Below are positions 8,974-18,032 of a stretch of 64,000 nucleotides of DNA, piece by piece. The stretch lies in assembly GCF_001485215.1 (NCBI RefSeq), contig NZ_BBWW01000001.1, positions 2,480,001 through 2,544,000 on the forward strand, in the 5' to 3' direction. The notes beneath the pieces were generated by a model. It had not been told where the DNA came from and ran no database searches. It was given only the letters and a program-made list of their open reading frames with translations. Each line of letters begins with the position of its first letter. Position 1 is the stretch's first letter. This DNA comes from Leptolyngbya sp. NIES-2104. GTDB lineage: Bacteria > Cyanobacteriota > Cyanobacteriia > Leptolyngbyales > Leptolyngbyaceae. The translations under genes and the position numbers were made by a program.

Positions 8974-9495
8974 ATGCTGACGTTAACGAATGAAACTGCT
9001 GCTTTGATGCAAGGTGAGATCGTACTGAATACGCGATCGCATTCCGCTTGGGGTGGGGCGGTGACGGCGAAAATGTATTTACCGATCGCGCTGCCGTCGG
9101 TCTGGCAACAAGTGACCGATTACCCACGCTGGGTGCAATATTTTCCGGATGTGACTCGGAGCGAAGTTCGGCAAGTTTTGGCACAAAAAGGTATTAAACG
9201 CATTTATCAAGCGGCAAGTAAGGCGTTTCTGATTTTCACGGCGCAAGTTGATATCACCCTGCAAGTGTTAGAAACGCAGAATCAACGCATTCAATTTTTT
9301 CTAGAATCGGGCAGTTTTAGCGATTTCAATGCAGATTTGCAACTACAACCGTATGGAGAAGGAACGATTCTAACTTATTCAGTTCAGGCGACTCCGACGA
9401 TTCCGGTTCCAAGCTTTTTGATTGAACAAGCGATTCGCCTTGATTTGCCTACGAATTTGCGCCAGATGCGATCGGTGCTGTGTGCAGGGCGATAA
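8974..9495 (+). CDS. SRPBCC (START-like) family protein
   Basis: 173 residues from ATG 8974, chosen because GAGGAG lies about nine bases upstream; the frame is open further back to 8917. The core from about residue 30 shows the SRPBCC/polyketide-cyclase pattern: an N-terminal strand with VTAKMYLPIALPSVWQQVTDYPRWVQYFPDV, alternating strands, and a C-terminal helix. This helix-grip fold binds hydrophobic ligands or lipids; the ligand here is unknown. The next gene starts 28 bases later on the same strand, so it may share a transcript with the NACHT protein. Confidence 0.78.
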   Translation: MLTLTNETAALMQGEIVLNTRSHSAWGGAVTAKMYLPIALPSVWQQVTDYPRWVQYFPDVTRSEVRQVLAQKGIKRIYQAASKAFLIFTAQVDITLQVLETQNQRIQFFLESGSFSDFNADLQLQPYGEGTILTYSVQATPTIPVPSFLIEQAIRLDLPTNLRQMRSVLCAGR

Positions 9496-9523
9496 TAACG
9501 AATAGTTGATTCAATCTGATTTC

Positions 9524-12217
9524 ATGGCGCGTCCTAGCTACGGTGCTGCAACTCAATCTCGATCGCGAATTCTTTTCACCGTCTTGCTCGATTACGCTAA
9601 CGAGGAATTGGACGTTGAAGAGTGTTCGATCGAGGCTTTGCGTTCTCAGATTCAAACGCATTGGCAAAGCGATCGACGTTTAATCGTTCGCACGAAAGTT
9701 CGCTTTCTAGAAACATTAACGAAACTGATTGATTCGCCGTTAACCGCTGATCAAATCAAAGAATCACTGAGACGATTCGAGGATTTTCTTGACATTCTCG
9801 AAGACAATCGCCCGAATCGGAGCGGTTCTGAAGTGTGGCATTTCACGCTTAATTTTTGGCATTCAAGACTCGATCGAGACGCAAATTTACGAGCGTTTGA
9901 TCAAGCTTGGGAAATTAAGCGCTCGCCTCAATCTAAACCCGAAACGGTTAATCCTTGGGTACAGATTTGCCGAGATAGTTTAGAAGCACAACATTACCAA
10001 CGTCTCACGACAAATCCGCTGACAATTACCGATGGTTTCTCATTCGATGTGCATGAATTGTATGTTCCATTAGAAATTGTAGAGCGACAAGAAGAGGAAG
10101 AAGAAAGAGTTTATTCGATCGCTCAATTTCTCGACCATTTAGAGGCAAAACAGCGAATTGCGATCGTCGGTGAACCCGGAGCCGGAAAAACTACGCTTCT
10201 ACAACAAATTGCTACCTGGCTGATCAATCAAAATGCTTTACCAATTTGGATTTCTCTTGCTGATTTGCAGGGTGAAACACTCGAACAATACTTACTCAAT
10301 ACTTGGCTAAAACAAGCAACTCGAAAAATTAGTGTTGCTTCTGAATTACAAGAATCATTTGCAGAACAATTTCGTACGGGAAAAGTTTGGTTGTTGCTCG
10401 ATGCGATCGATGAAATGGCGATCGAAGCCAGCGTCGCTTTAACCTCGATCGCTCGTCAACTCAGAGGTTGGATCTCTGATGCTCATATCGTATTAACTTG
10501 TCGATCAAACGTTTGGGATAACGGTAAAAATTCCTTAGAATCCTTCACAACCTATCAAAATCTAAGTTTTCGTGAACAGACTGGAGAATTTATCGATCGA
10601 TGGTTTCAAAAGAATCCAGAATTAGGCGATCGTCTCCGTCAAGAACTGAACAAACCTGAACGAAAACGCATTCGAGACGCGGTGAGGAATCCTTTGAGAC
10701 TTGCGTTAATGTGTCGATCGTGGTCACTCACTCAAGGCGCATTACCCAACACAAAATCAACTTTATATCAACAATTCGCAGAGACGATTTACGCTTGGAA
10801 GCAAGATTATTTTCCAACTACTCCGGCTCAGAGACAGCAACTCAATTACGCATTAGGACAAGTTGCACTACGCGCTTTGTCCCAATCTAAAACGCGCTTC
10901 CGTTTACCCGATTCGTTCGTTCAACAAGCATTTGGAAGCGCAATCGATCTGATGCCGTTAGCGCTTCAACTCGGTTGGCTCAATCAAGTTGCAACACTTG
11001 GTGGCGAAAAGATTTACGCTTTTTATCACTCCAGTTTTCAAGAATATTTTGCAGCACAAGCGATCGACGATTGGCGCTTCTTTTTCGAGGATTTTGCAAT
11101 CTTCCAATCGCAGTGGCGCGAAGTGATTTTCCTGTGGCTGGGTCGAACTGATTTAGCGATCGCTCAAAAAGAATCTTTTATTCAAGCCTTAATTGAATTT
11201 GACGATCGCTGTGGTGGTTTTTATTCGCATCGAGCCTTTTTTCTAGCTGCATCCGGTTTGTCTGAATTTCCGCAAAGTCAGAAACTCGATGAAATTGTTA
11301 TCCAGTTAATCCAATATCGATTTGGAAATGAAACACTAGCACCAATTCGAGAAGCTGCGAGAATTGCAGTGCTGCAAACCGATCGACAAAGCGCGATCGC
11401 AGAATTAGAAAAATTCGTTTCCTCAACTCCAGATTTATTCGTTCGTTGGACAGCCGCTTATACATTAGGTAAAACACTTGATCAGGCTAATTCGTATGCG
11501 GTGAAAGCCATGATCGAAACACTAAATGAAATTGAAAATACAACGCTGAAGTTGAATATTTGTGATCAGTTAGAAAAAATCAACCCAGGAAATCAAATTG
11601 CTGCTGAAACGCTTAATTCAATCTTAGATTCAACGGATTCAGAAACATCTCAGCGTAAAGCCGCATATATTTTAGGAAAAAACAATCTCAATTTAGGAAA
11701 AGCAATTTCAACGCTTGAGAGATTGATCGAATCAACGCAGAATTCAACACTAAAACTGCAAGCCGCAGAAAATCTAATTGTTTTGGACGAGATGAATGCG
11801 ATCGCGCTTTCAGTTCTAACGGCTCTTCCAACTAGAACCCAGCCAACCAGCACAAAGCCACCGAAGACTTTGAATGTAGAACGCACGATCGCTACGCTAG
11901 AACAGCGATTAACAGAAGCAACCGATCCGATTAATCAGCGTCGTCTCGCGTATCGATTAGCAACACTCTCACCGGGACATCAAAGCGCGATCGATGTTCT
12001 CCTATCTCTGCTGCTGCAACCGTTGCCATCTCTGCACAAACGGATTGTTGAAAACTTGAAAGATGTCTTACTCGAAGAACAATTACCGCTAGTGGTGGAT
12101 CGATTAAAAGAAGCTGCGGACTCGATCGAGATTTACAAATTGCTTTGGTACTGTTCGGAGCGGATGAATTATCGATCGTTCGCTCAAGCTTGGAATCAAA
12201 GACCTCCGAATCGTTAA
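9524..12217 (+). CDS. NACHT-domain NTPase with C-terminal helical repeats
   Basis: 897 residues from ATG 9524; the frame opens at a TTG 18 bases earlier. Three parts are visible. An N-terminal helical region (1-150) includes a segment SEVWHFTLNFWHSR that I recognise from other cyanobacterial STAND proteins but cannot name. The NTPase has Walker A GEPGAGKTTLL (about 214-224), Walker B VWLLLDAIDEM (about 290), a sensor-like VLTCRSNVW, and the winged-helix end FYHSSFQEYFAAQAI (about 500). A tail (about 600-890) of repeating helical pairs is HEAT-like (for example AAYILGKNN). Proteins of this class act as signalling switches, and several bacterial NACHT proteins protect against phages. No separate effector gene is adjacent except the SRPBCC gene upstream. 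Its role here is inferred, not shown. Confidence 0.85.
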   Translation: MARPSYGAATQSRSRILFTVLLDYANEELDVEECSIEALRSQIQTHWQSDRRLIVRTKVRFLETLTKLIDSPLTADQIKESLRRFEDFLDILEDNRPNRSGSEVWHFTLNFWHSRLDRDANLRAFDQAWEIKRSPQSKPETVNPWVQICRDSLEAQHYQRLTTNPLTITDGFSFDVHELYVPLEIVERQEEEEERVYSIAQFLDHLEAKQRIAIVGEPGAGKTTLLQQIATWLINQNALPIWISLADLQGETLEQYLLNTWLKQATRKISVASELQESFAEQFRTGKVWLLLDAIDEMAIEASVALTSIARQLRGWISDAHIVLTCRSNVWDNGKNSLESFTTYQNLSFREQTGEFIDRWFQKNPELGDRLRQELNKPERKRIRDAVRNPLRLALMCRSWSLTQGALPNTKSTLYQQFAETIYAWKQDYFPTTPAQRQQLNYALGQVALRALSQSKTRFRLPDSFVQQAFGSAIDLMPLALQLGWLNQVATLGGEKIYAFYHSSFQEYFAAQAIDDWRFFFEDFAIFQSQWREVIFLWLGRTDLAIAQKESFIQALIEFDDRCGGFYSHRAFFLAASGLSEFPQSQKLDEIVIQLIQYRFGNETLAPIREAARIAVLQTDRQSAIAELEKFVSSTPDLFVRWTAAYTLGKTLDQANSYAVKAMIETLNEIENTTLKLNICDQLEKINPGNQIAAETLNSILDSTDSETSQRKAAYILGKNNLNLGKAISTLERLIESTQNSTLKLQAAENLIVLDEMNAIALSVLTALPTRTQPTSTKPPKTLNVERTIATLEQRLTEATDPINQRRLAYRLATLSPGHQSAIDVLLSLLLQPLPSLHKRIVENLKDVLLEEQLPLVVDRLKEAADSIEIYKLLWYCSERMNYRSFAQAWNQRPPNR

Positions 12218-12230
12218 AATCAGAGGTCTT
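12199..12230. terminator. Hairpin between convergent NACHT and gcvP genes
   Basis: Arms AAGACCTC (12199-12206) and GAGGTCTT (12223-12230) pair perfectly over 8 bp. The left arm lies in the last codons of the NACHT gene. Only 21 bases separate the two stop codons, so this is the only candidate terminator for both genes. There is no long T-run. Confidence 0.45.
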
Positions 12231-12238
12231 AAATTCAA

Positions 12239-15172
12239 CTAGCTCTCATAAGCATCCATCGGCAAACAAGAACACACCAAATTACGATCGCCATACGCAT
12301 TATCAATTCGCCCCACTGCCGGATAGAACTTGTTCGCACGAGTCCAAGCCGTCGGGAAAATCGCCTCCGCACGAGAATACGGACGATTCCAATCCTCAGA
12401 AGTTAGATCCGCGACTGTGTGCGGTGCATTCTTCAAGAGATTGTTTGCCCGATCGACCTTGCCTGTTTCAACCGATCGAATCTCCTCCCGAATCGCAATC
12501 ATCGCATCACAGAATCGATCGAGTTCCGATTTCGATTCGCTCTCGGTCGGCTCGACCATCACCGTTCCTGCAACGGGCCAAGACACCGTTGGTGGATGGA
12601 ATCCATAATCGATTAACCGTTTCGCAATGTCATCGACTTCGATTTCTGCACTCTTCTTAAACTCCCGCAAATCGAGAATACATTCGTGTGCAACTAAGCC
12701 ATTTTTGCCTTTGTACAACACCGGATAGTGTCCCTCCAGCCGTTTTGCAATGTAGTTCGCATTCAGAATCGCAATCTCAGTCGCTTCAGTTAATCCGCGA
12801 CCGCCCATCATTGCAATGTACATCCACGAAATCGGCAGAATGCTCGCACTTCCCCAAGGAGCCGCTGAGACTGCTCCAATTCCTTGCTCTGTGCTGGTTG
12901 GAATCACCGAATGATTCGGCAAGAATGGCACCAAATGAGCCGCCACCCCAATCGGACCCACTCCCGGACCGCCGCCACCATGCGGAATACAGAATGTCTT
13001 ATGCAGATTGAGGTGACACACATCCGCCCCAAAATCACCCGGACGACACAATCCCACCTGAGCGTTCATGTTCGCGCCATCCATGTAAACCTGTCCGCCG
13101 TTCTCATGCACGATCGTACAAATTTCCCGAATGCCTTCTTCAAACACGCCATGCGTCGAAGGATACGTCACCATCAATGCCGCAAGATTGTCACGATGCT
13201 GTTCTGCTTTGGCTTTCAGGTCATCTAAATCGATATTGCCTTCAGAATCACACGCGATCGCAACCACTTTCATGCCTGCCATCACTGCACTCGCGGGATT
13301 TGTTCCATGTGCCGACTGGGGAATCAAACACAGATTACGATGAGCATCGCCACGACTGAGATGATACTGCCGAATCACGAGCAATCCAGCGTATTCGCCT
13401 TGTGAGCCTGCATTCGGTTGCAGTGAAATTCCTGCAAAGCCTGTAATCTCTGAGAGCCACGATTCAAGCTGGTTGAATAGCTCTTGATAGCCCTGAGCTT
13501 GATCGATCGGGGCAAATGGATGCAACTGTCCGAATTCCGCCCAGGTGATCGGCACCATTTCCGCAGTTGCATTGAGCTTCATTGTGCAAGAGCCAAGCGG
13601 AATCATTGCCGAAGTCAGAGACAAATCTTTCGACTGCAAACGATACATATATCGCAGCAATTCCGTTTCCGATCGATAAGCCGAAAATGTCGGATGGGTC
13701 AGATAGCTCGAAGTTCTGGCAAACGTTGCGGGAATCTGAGATTTAGGAACTTCGGAGAGCGTAGCACGATCGCTAAAACTCTTGAGAATATCAAGCAAAT
13801 CTCTTTGAGAAGTGGTTTCATCGATCGAAATGCCGATCGTATCTGCATCAATCTTGCGTAAATTGATTCCTCGCTTTAATGCTTGTGCCAAAATCTGATC
13901 GGCTTTTCCTGGAACTTCAACCCGCAAGGTATCAAAGTACGGTTCTGATCCGAGTTTGAATCCGGCTTGTCGAAGCGCGATCGCCAATTGTGCGGTCATT
14001 CGGTGAATGCGATCGGCAATATTTTTCAACCCTTCCGCACCGTGATAAACGCCGTACATTCCCGCAATCACCGCTAACAAAACTTGCGCGGTACAAATAT
14101 TACTGGTCGCTTTATCCCGTCGAATATGTTGTTCACGAGTCTGAAGCGCCAATCTCAAAGCAGGCTGACCGCTACGATCTCTTGAGACTCCGACTAATCT
14201 TCCAGGAAGTTGCCGCTTGTAGGTTTCCTTAGTCGCAAAATAAGCCGCATGAGGTCCACCATAACCGAGCGGAACTCCGAATCGTTGCGTATTCCCGATC
14301 GCAATATCTGCTCCAAATTCTCCCGGTGGTTTCAACAGGGTCAAACTCATTAAATCCGCCGCAACCGTTACAAGCGCTCCGGACTGATGAGCACGATCGA
14401 CGAATTCGGAATAGTCATAAACTGCGCCATCCGTAGCAGGATATTGCAGCAACGCCCCGAAGATCGGCGTATCAAATTCAAATGTCTGATGATCTCCGAC
14501 GATCACTTCAATTCCAAGCGGAATGGCGCGAGTTTGAACGACCTCGATCGTTTGTGGATGACACGCACTCGACACCCAAAATGTCTTGGCATTACCCTTT
14601 ACCAGTCCATAGCTCATCGCCATCGCTTCCGCTGCCGCCGTTCCTTCATCGAGCAAAGACGCATTCGCGATTTCTAGCCCGGTCAGATCCATCACCATCG
14701 TTTGATAGTTCAGCAAGGCTTCGAGGCGACCTTGAGCAATTTCGGGCTGATAGGGCGTATATTGCGTGTACCAACCGGGATTTTCTAGAATGTTGCGCTG
14801 AATCACCGGAGGCGTAATGCAATTTGAGTAGCCCATCCCGATAAACGATCGCATTACCTGATTTTTCGCCGCGATCGCTTTGAGTTCTTTGAGCAGTTCA
14901 TACTCACTCCGACCCGATCCAATCTGTAACGGTCGCCCAATCCGGATGCTTTGGGGAACTGATTTATCGATCAAATCCTCGATCGAGTTCAAGCCCAACA
15001 CCGAGAGCATCGCGCTAATCTCATCGCCGCGCACTCCGATATGTCGATCGACAAAGCGATCGGTGTAATTCAGCTCAGATTTAACAGGACTGCGTTCAAA
15101 CGACTCATCGAATTCGACAGTAGAGCGATCGTAATCAGACAGAATCGGCATGGAAGTAGTGGGTTCAGACAT
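12239..15172 (-). CDS. gcvP: Glycine dehydrogenase (decarboxylating), glycine cleavage P protein
   Basis: 977 residues, the full length of the fused single-chain P protein. It decarboxylates glycine and hands the aminomethyl group to the lipoyl arm of the H protein; in cyanobacteria this serves photorespiration. Both halves are present: the N-terminal half with [19 protein letters not shown] and the C-terminal half with the PLP-lysine box [16 protein letters not shown]. The N-terminal 35 residues before the conserved FVDRHIG core are variable. No other glycine-cleavage gene (gcvT, gcvH) is in the window. I saw no clear ribosome binding site, and the upstream region shows no convincing glycine riboswitch. 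Confidence 0.96.
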   Translation of the reverse strand: MSEPTTSMPILSDYDRSTVEFDESFERSPVKSELNYTDRFVDRHIGVRGDEISAMLSVLGLNSIEDLIDKSVPQSIRIGRPLQIGSGRSEYELLKELKAIAAKNQVMRSFIGMGYSNCITPPVIQRNILENPGWYTQYTPYQPEIAQGRLEALLNYQTMVMDLTGLEIANASLLDEGTAAAEAMAMSYGLVKGNAKTFWVSSACHPQTIEVVQTRAIPLGIEVIVGDHQTFEFDTPIFGALLQYPATDGAVYDYSEFVDRAHQSGALVTVAADLMSLTLLKPPGEFGADIAIGNTQRFGVPLGYGGPHAAYFATKETYKRQLPGRLVGVSRDRSGQPALRLALQTREQHIRRDKATSNICTAQVLLAVIAGMYGVYHGAEGLKNIADRIHRMTAQLAIALRQAGFKLGSEPYFDTLRVEVPGKADQILAQALKRGINLRKIDADTIGISIDETTSQRDLLDILKSFSDRATLSEVPKSQIPATFARTSSYLTHPTFSAYRSETELLRYMYRLQSKDLSLTSAMIPLGSCTMKLNATAEMVPITWAEFGQLHPFAPIDQAQGYQELFNQLESWLSEITGFAGISLQPNAGSQGEYAGLLVIRQYHLSRGDAHRNLCLIPQSAHGTNPASAVMAGMKVVAIACDSEGNIDLDDLKAKAEQHRDNLAALMVTYPSTHGVFEEGIREICTIVHENGGQVYMDGANMNAQVGLCRPGDFGADVCHLNLHKTFCIPHGGGGPGVGPIGVAAHLVPFLPNHSVIPTSTEQGIGAVSAAPWGSASILPISWMYIAMMGGRGLTEATEIAILNANYIAKRLEGHYPVLYKGKNGLVAHECILDLREFKKSAEIEVDDIAKRLIDYGFHPPTVSWPVAGTVMVEPTESESKSELDRFCDAMIAIREEIRSVETGKVDRANNLLKNAPHTVADLTSEDWNRPYSRAEAIFPTAWTRANKFYPAVGRIDNAYGDRNLVCSCLPMDAYES

Positions 15173-15657
15173 AAGAGGACGGAATCGCGAAGGGACAAAA
15201 AATTCCTAAAAATCAGTCGATGAACATTCACAATATCAAATCGGTTAGAAACATTCTGCAACAATTGCCCCTTGAGCGAAACTAAAAGATGTGAATCTCC
15301 GATGAAGTTGTGATTTAGATTTCGGAAAATATGGGAGAAAAATCGATCGCGGGTGCTTTGCGGCGTGAACAAATTCCAAGAGGATATTTGAGAAATAATC
15401 GGTTGCCGCATCGCCCGCCCCGGAATGAAATTCGGGGCTAATCGAACGAAGTCCACTGAAGGGGACTAAAAGCCAAGCCGAGCGTCTTCAGTCAGTTTCA
15501 ACTGACTTCGCACTGTTAGCCCCGAATTCTATTCCGGGGCGAGAAGACAACGAAGCGACTATCTTTCCAACTCTCCTCCAAACGTCGCCTCCTCTAAGCG
15601 TCGCCTCCTCCACTATGATGAGCAAAAGAGAAAATCACAGGCGATTCGAGAAACGGT
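15173..15657. other. Divergent intergenic region gcvP/trpS with a repeat copy
   Basis: 485 bases. From 15173 to about 15400 is the 5' region of gcvP, with no gene seen. A cloverleaf repeat fills 15416-15541. Downstream of it, at about 15583-15612, CGTCGCCTCCTC occurs twice in a row with a four-base spacer. The trpS promoter should lie in the last 50 bases. Frames across this region on the minus strand are extensions into gcvP DNA and are not considered genes. Confidence 0.5.
15416..15541. repeat. Cloverleaf palindromic repeat, copy A
   Basis: An outer stem of 26 bp (15416-15441 with 15516-15541; two mismatches) encloses two small hairpins. Hairpin 1 is AGTCCACT-GA-AGGGGACT (15450-15467, one mismatch). 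Hairpin 2 is AGTCAGTT-TC-AACTGACT (15490-15507, perfect). The same plan occurs at 17808-17936 and, truncated, at 44069-44156. The stems carry different bases but keep pairing. The 3' flank (about 15542-15570) resembles the inverted 5' flank of copy B, so the unit may be longer than the stem. It looks like a non-coding, MITE-like or structured-RNA element. Confidence 0.85.
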
Positions 15658-16668
15658 ATGACTAAGCAGCGAGTTCTTTCTGGCGTTCAAACCACCGGAA
15701 ATCTTCATCTCGGCAACTATTTAGGCGCAATTCGGAACTGGGTCGAAGGACAGAGCCAGTATGAAAACTATTTCTTTCTGGCTGACCTCCACGCGATTAC
15801 CGTTCCGCACGATCGCACGACCCTCGCTGAGAATACATACGAGGTTGCCGCTCTCTATCTCGCTTGTGGTCTTGACTTAGAACACACCACAATTTTCGTT
15901 CAGTCTCACGTTCCCGCTCATACCGAATTCACCTGGTTGCTCAACTGCATCACGCCGCTGAACTGGCTCGAAGACATGATCCAGTTCAAAGAAAAACGCA
16001 TCAAACAAGGGCAAGATGTCGGCACCGGATTGCTCACTTATCCCGTACTGATGGCAGCAGACATTTTGCTGTACGAACCTGATAAAGTTCCGGTCGGTGA
16101 AGATCAAAGACAGCATTTAGAACTAACGCGGGATTTAGTCGATCGCTTTAATTTCAAATTCACCACGCCCGATGCTCCAGTGCTCAAACGCCCAGATGCG
16201 TTGATTCCTCCCGACGGTGCACGCGTGATGAGTTTGACCGATGGCACGAAAAAAATGTCGAAATCTGATCCATCCGAACTTAGCCGCGTCAACCTGCTTG
16301 ATCCACCCGATGTGATTCGCAACAAAATCAAGCGCTGTAAGACCGACCCGATTCGAGGCTTGACCTTTGGCGATCCCGAACGTCCAGAATGTACCAATCT
16401 ACTGACGCTTTATATGATTTTGTCAGGTAAAACGAAAGATGAAGTTGCTGCCGAATGTCAAGACATGGGTTGGGGACAGTTCAAACCCTTGTTAACCGAG
16501 ACGATGATCACCGCCCTCACCCCGATTCAAGAGAAATATCACGCGATTCGAGCCGACCAAGGCTATTTAGAATCGGTGCTGCGATCGGGAAGAGAAAAAG
16601 CCTCTGAAGTCGCAAACCAAACTCTAACGAAAGCTAAAAAAGCCATGGGTTATACGTTACCGACCTGA
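15658..16668 (+). CDS. trpS: Tryptophanyl-tRNA synthetase
   Basis: 336 residues, the normal length for the bacterial enzyme, a class I aminoacyl-tRNA synthetase that charges tRNA-Trp. The HIGH-type motif is TGNLHLGNY (about residues 12-20) and the KMSKS loop is TKKMSKSDPS (about 198-207). Other typical segments are NCITPLNWLEDM and the GEDQRQHLELTRD box. It is monocistronic: a clear hairpin with T-rich tail follows at 16678-16716. Upstream lies repeat copy A. Confidence 0.96.
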   Translation: MTKQRVLSGVQTTGNLHLGNYLGAIRNWVEGQSQYENYFFLADLHAITVPHDRTTLAENTYEVAALYLACGLDLEHTTIFVQSHVPAHTEFTWLLNCITPLNWLEDMIQFKEKRIKQGQDVGTGLLTYPVLMAADILLYEPDKVPVGEDQRQHLELTRDLVDRFNFKFTTPDAPVLKRPDALIPPDGARVMSLTDGTKKMSKSDPSELSRVNLLDPPDVIRNKIKRCKTDPIRGLTFGDPERPECTNLLTLYMILSGKTKDEVAAECQDMGWGQFKPLLTETMITALTPIQEKYHAIRADQGYLESVLRSGREKASEVANQTLTKAKKAMGYTLPT

Positions 16669-16677
16669 CGAAATCCG

Positions 16678-16716
16678 GTGATTTCACGAATTTAATCAAG
16701 TGAAGCGTGAAATCAC
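16678..16716 (+). terminator. Intrinsic terminator of trpS
   Basis: Arms GTGATTTCAC (16678-16687) and GTGAAATCAC (16707-16716) pair perfectly over 10 bp, starting ten bases after the trpS stop, and are followed by TATTCTTTT. Confidence 0.75.
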
Positions 16717-16806
16717 TATTCTTTTGTGAAAGTTTCGGTAAGTGACTTCAAACTCTTAGCTTTGCCCGATACCCTAAACCAAGAAGTCCTCCATTCGCGA
16801 TCGCTC

Positions 16807-17763
16807 ATGACCTATCCGCAATTCTCAAACCCCCTCGGTCACGCCCCCCTTTCCGCCCTCCGCAACGCTGCCAAACGCGGTGAATTTCTCGTTACCGCAG
16901 AAGTCGCGCCCCCCAAAGGCACTGATCCGACTCATATGCTGCAAATGGCGCACCTGCTCAAAGGACGGGTTCACGGCGTGAATATCACCGATGGCAGTCG
17001 GGCAGTCATGCGGATGTCTTCGCTCGTCTCAGCCGCATTGCTATTGCAGCAAGGAATTGAGCCGATTTATCAAGTCGCTTGTCGCGATCGTAATGCGATC
17101 GGGCTTCAAGCAGATCTCCTCGGTGCTCATGCGCTCGGAATTCGGAATGTCCTTGCTCTCACAGGCGACCCGGTTAAAGCAGGCGATCATCCCGAATCAA
17201 AACCTGTGTTTGAACTCGAATCAGTTCGCTTGTTGCAAATGGTCAGCAAGCTAAACGGCGGAAATGATTGGAACGATAAAACGCTCACTGATGGCGAAAC
17301 GGATCTATTTGTCGGGGCGGCAGTTGATCCGCAGTGTGGCAGTTGGTCAGGATTACAGAAGCGATTTGAACGCAAAGTCAATGCAGGAGCGCAATTCTTT
17401 CAAAGTCAGTTGATTACCGATTTCGATCGCTTAGACAAATTCATGACTCAGATCGCTGGCGATTGCGGGAAGCCTGTACTGGCAGGGATTTTTCTGCTTA
17501 AATCTGCGAAGAATGCGCGATTCATCAATCGAGCCGTTCCGGGTGTGAATATTCCGGAGCATATTATCGATCGATTAGAAAAAGCTGATGATCCCCTCAA
17601 AGAAGGAATGCTGATTGCCGCTGAACAGGTGAAATTGGCGAAAGATCTTTGTCAAGGCGTTCACATGATGGCAGTCAAACGGGAAGATTTGATTCCTGAG
17701 ATTTTGGACTTAGCGGGAATTCCATCGATCGATCGAACTTTAGCGGAAGTTGGAAAAGCCTAG
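16807..17763 (+). CDS. metF: Methylenetetrahydrofolate reductase
   Basis: 318 residues from ATG 16807. The frame opens at a GTG at 16726, but the extra 27 residues are not family-like and start right behind the trpS terminator. The TIM-barrel family signs are VTAEVAPPKGTDPTHML, VHGVNITDGSRAVMRMS, YQVACRDRNAIGLQADLLGA and NVLALTGDPVKAGDHP, which bind FAD and folate. The enzyme makes 5-methyl-tetrahydrofolate for methionine synthesis. The central part has a variant insertion (KLNGGNDWN) and the sequence is closer to cyanobacterial MetF-like proteins than to E. coli MetF. It is followed by repeat copy B. Confidence 0.88.
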   Translation: MTYPQFSNPLGHAPLSALRNAAKRGEFLVTAEVAPPKGTDPTHMLQMAHLLKGRVHGVNITDGSRAVMRMSSLVSAALLLQQGIEPIYQVACRDRNAIGLQADLLGAHALGIRNVLALTGDPVKAGDHPESKPVFELESVRLLQMVSKLNGGNDWNDKTLTDGETDLFVGAAVDPQCGSWSGLQKRFERKVNAGAQFFQSQLITDFDRLDKFMTQIAGDCGKPVLAGIFLLKSAKNARFINRAVPGVNIPEHIIDRLEKADDPLKEGMLIAAEQVKLAKDLCQGVHMMAVKREDLIPEILDLAGIPSIDRTLAEVGKA

Positions 17764-17807
17764 GGAGCCATTGAAAAGTATAAATAGTTGCTTCGCTCCG
17801 TTGTACT

Positions 17808-17936
17808 CCCGCCCTGAAATAGAATTTCGGGCTAACCGTGGAAAGTCTACTTCAGTAGACTAAGCGCCAACTTCAAATTCTTAGTCCTTTTCAAAGGACT
17901 TTCGCCGATTAGCCCGAAATTCTATTTCAGGGCGGG
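17808..17936. repeat. Cloverleaf palindromic repeat, copy B (intact)
   Basis: The best-preserved copy: a perfect 28-bp outer stem (17808-17835 with 17909-17936). Inside are hairpin 1 AGTCTACT-TC-AGTAGACT (17844-17861) and hairpin 2 AGTCCTTT-TC-AAAGGACT (17883-17900), both perfect. It lies between metF (stop 17763) and the ATPase gene (start 18033) and fills most of that 269-base gap. The 3' flank ACGTTGCAAAGAACGAC is shared with copy C. No gene is seen in it. Confidence 0.9.
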
Positions 17937-18032
17937 ACGTTGCAAAGAACGACGCTTTTCAAACGTCTTCTTCGCTCGATTTGAAGAATTATGGCTACGA
18001 TCGAACTTGTACGATCGCGCCCCTGATTTGCC

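Noticed and set aside
12145-12660. 171-codon plus-strand frame at the NACHT/gcvP junction
   Set aside because: It spans the NACHT end out of frame and lies opposite gcvP; Ser/His/Pro-rich shadow composition.
15173-15415. Glycine riboswitch upstream of gcvP
   Set aside because: A CAAGGGGCAA-like piece is present, but the paired stems and conserved core of the riboswitch are not seen.
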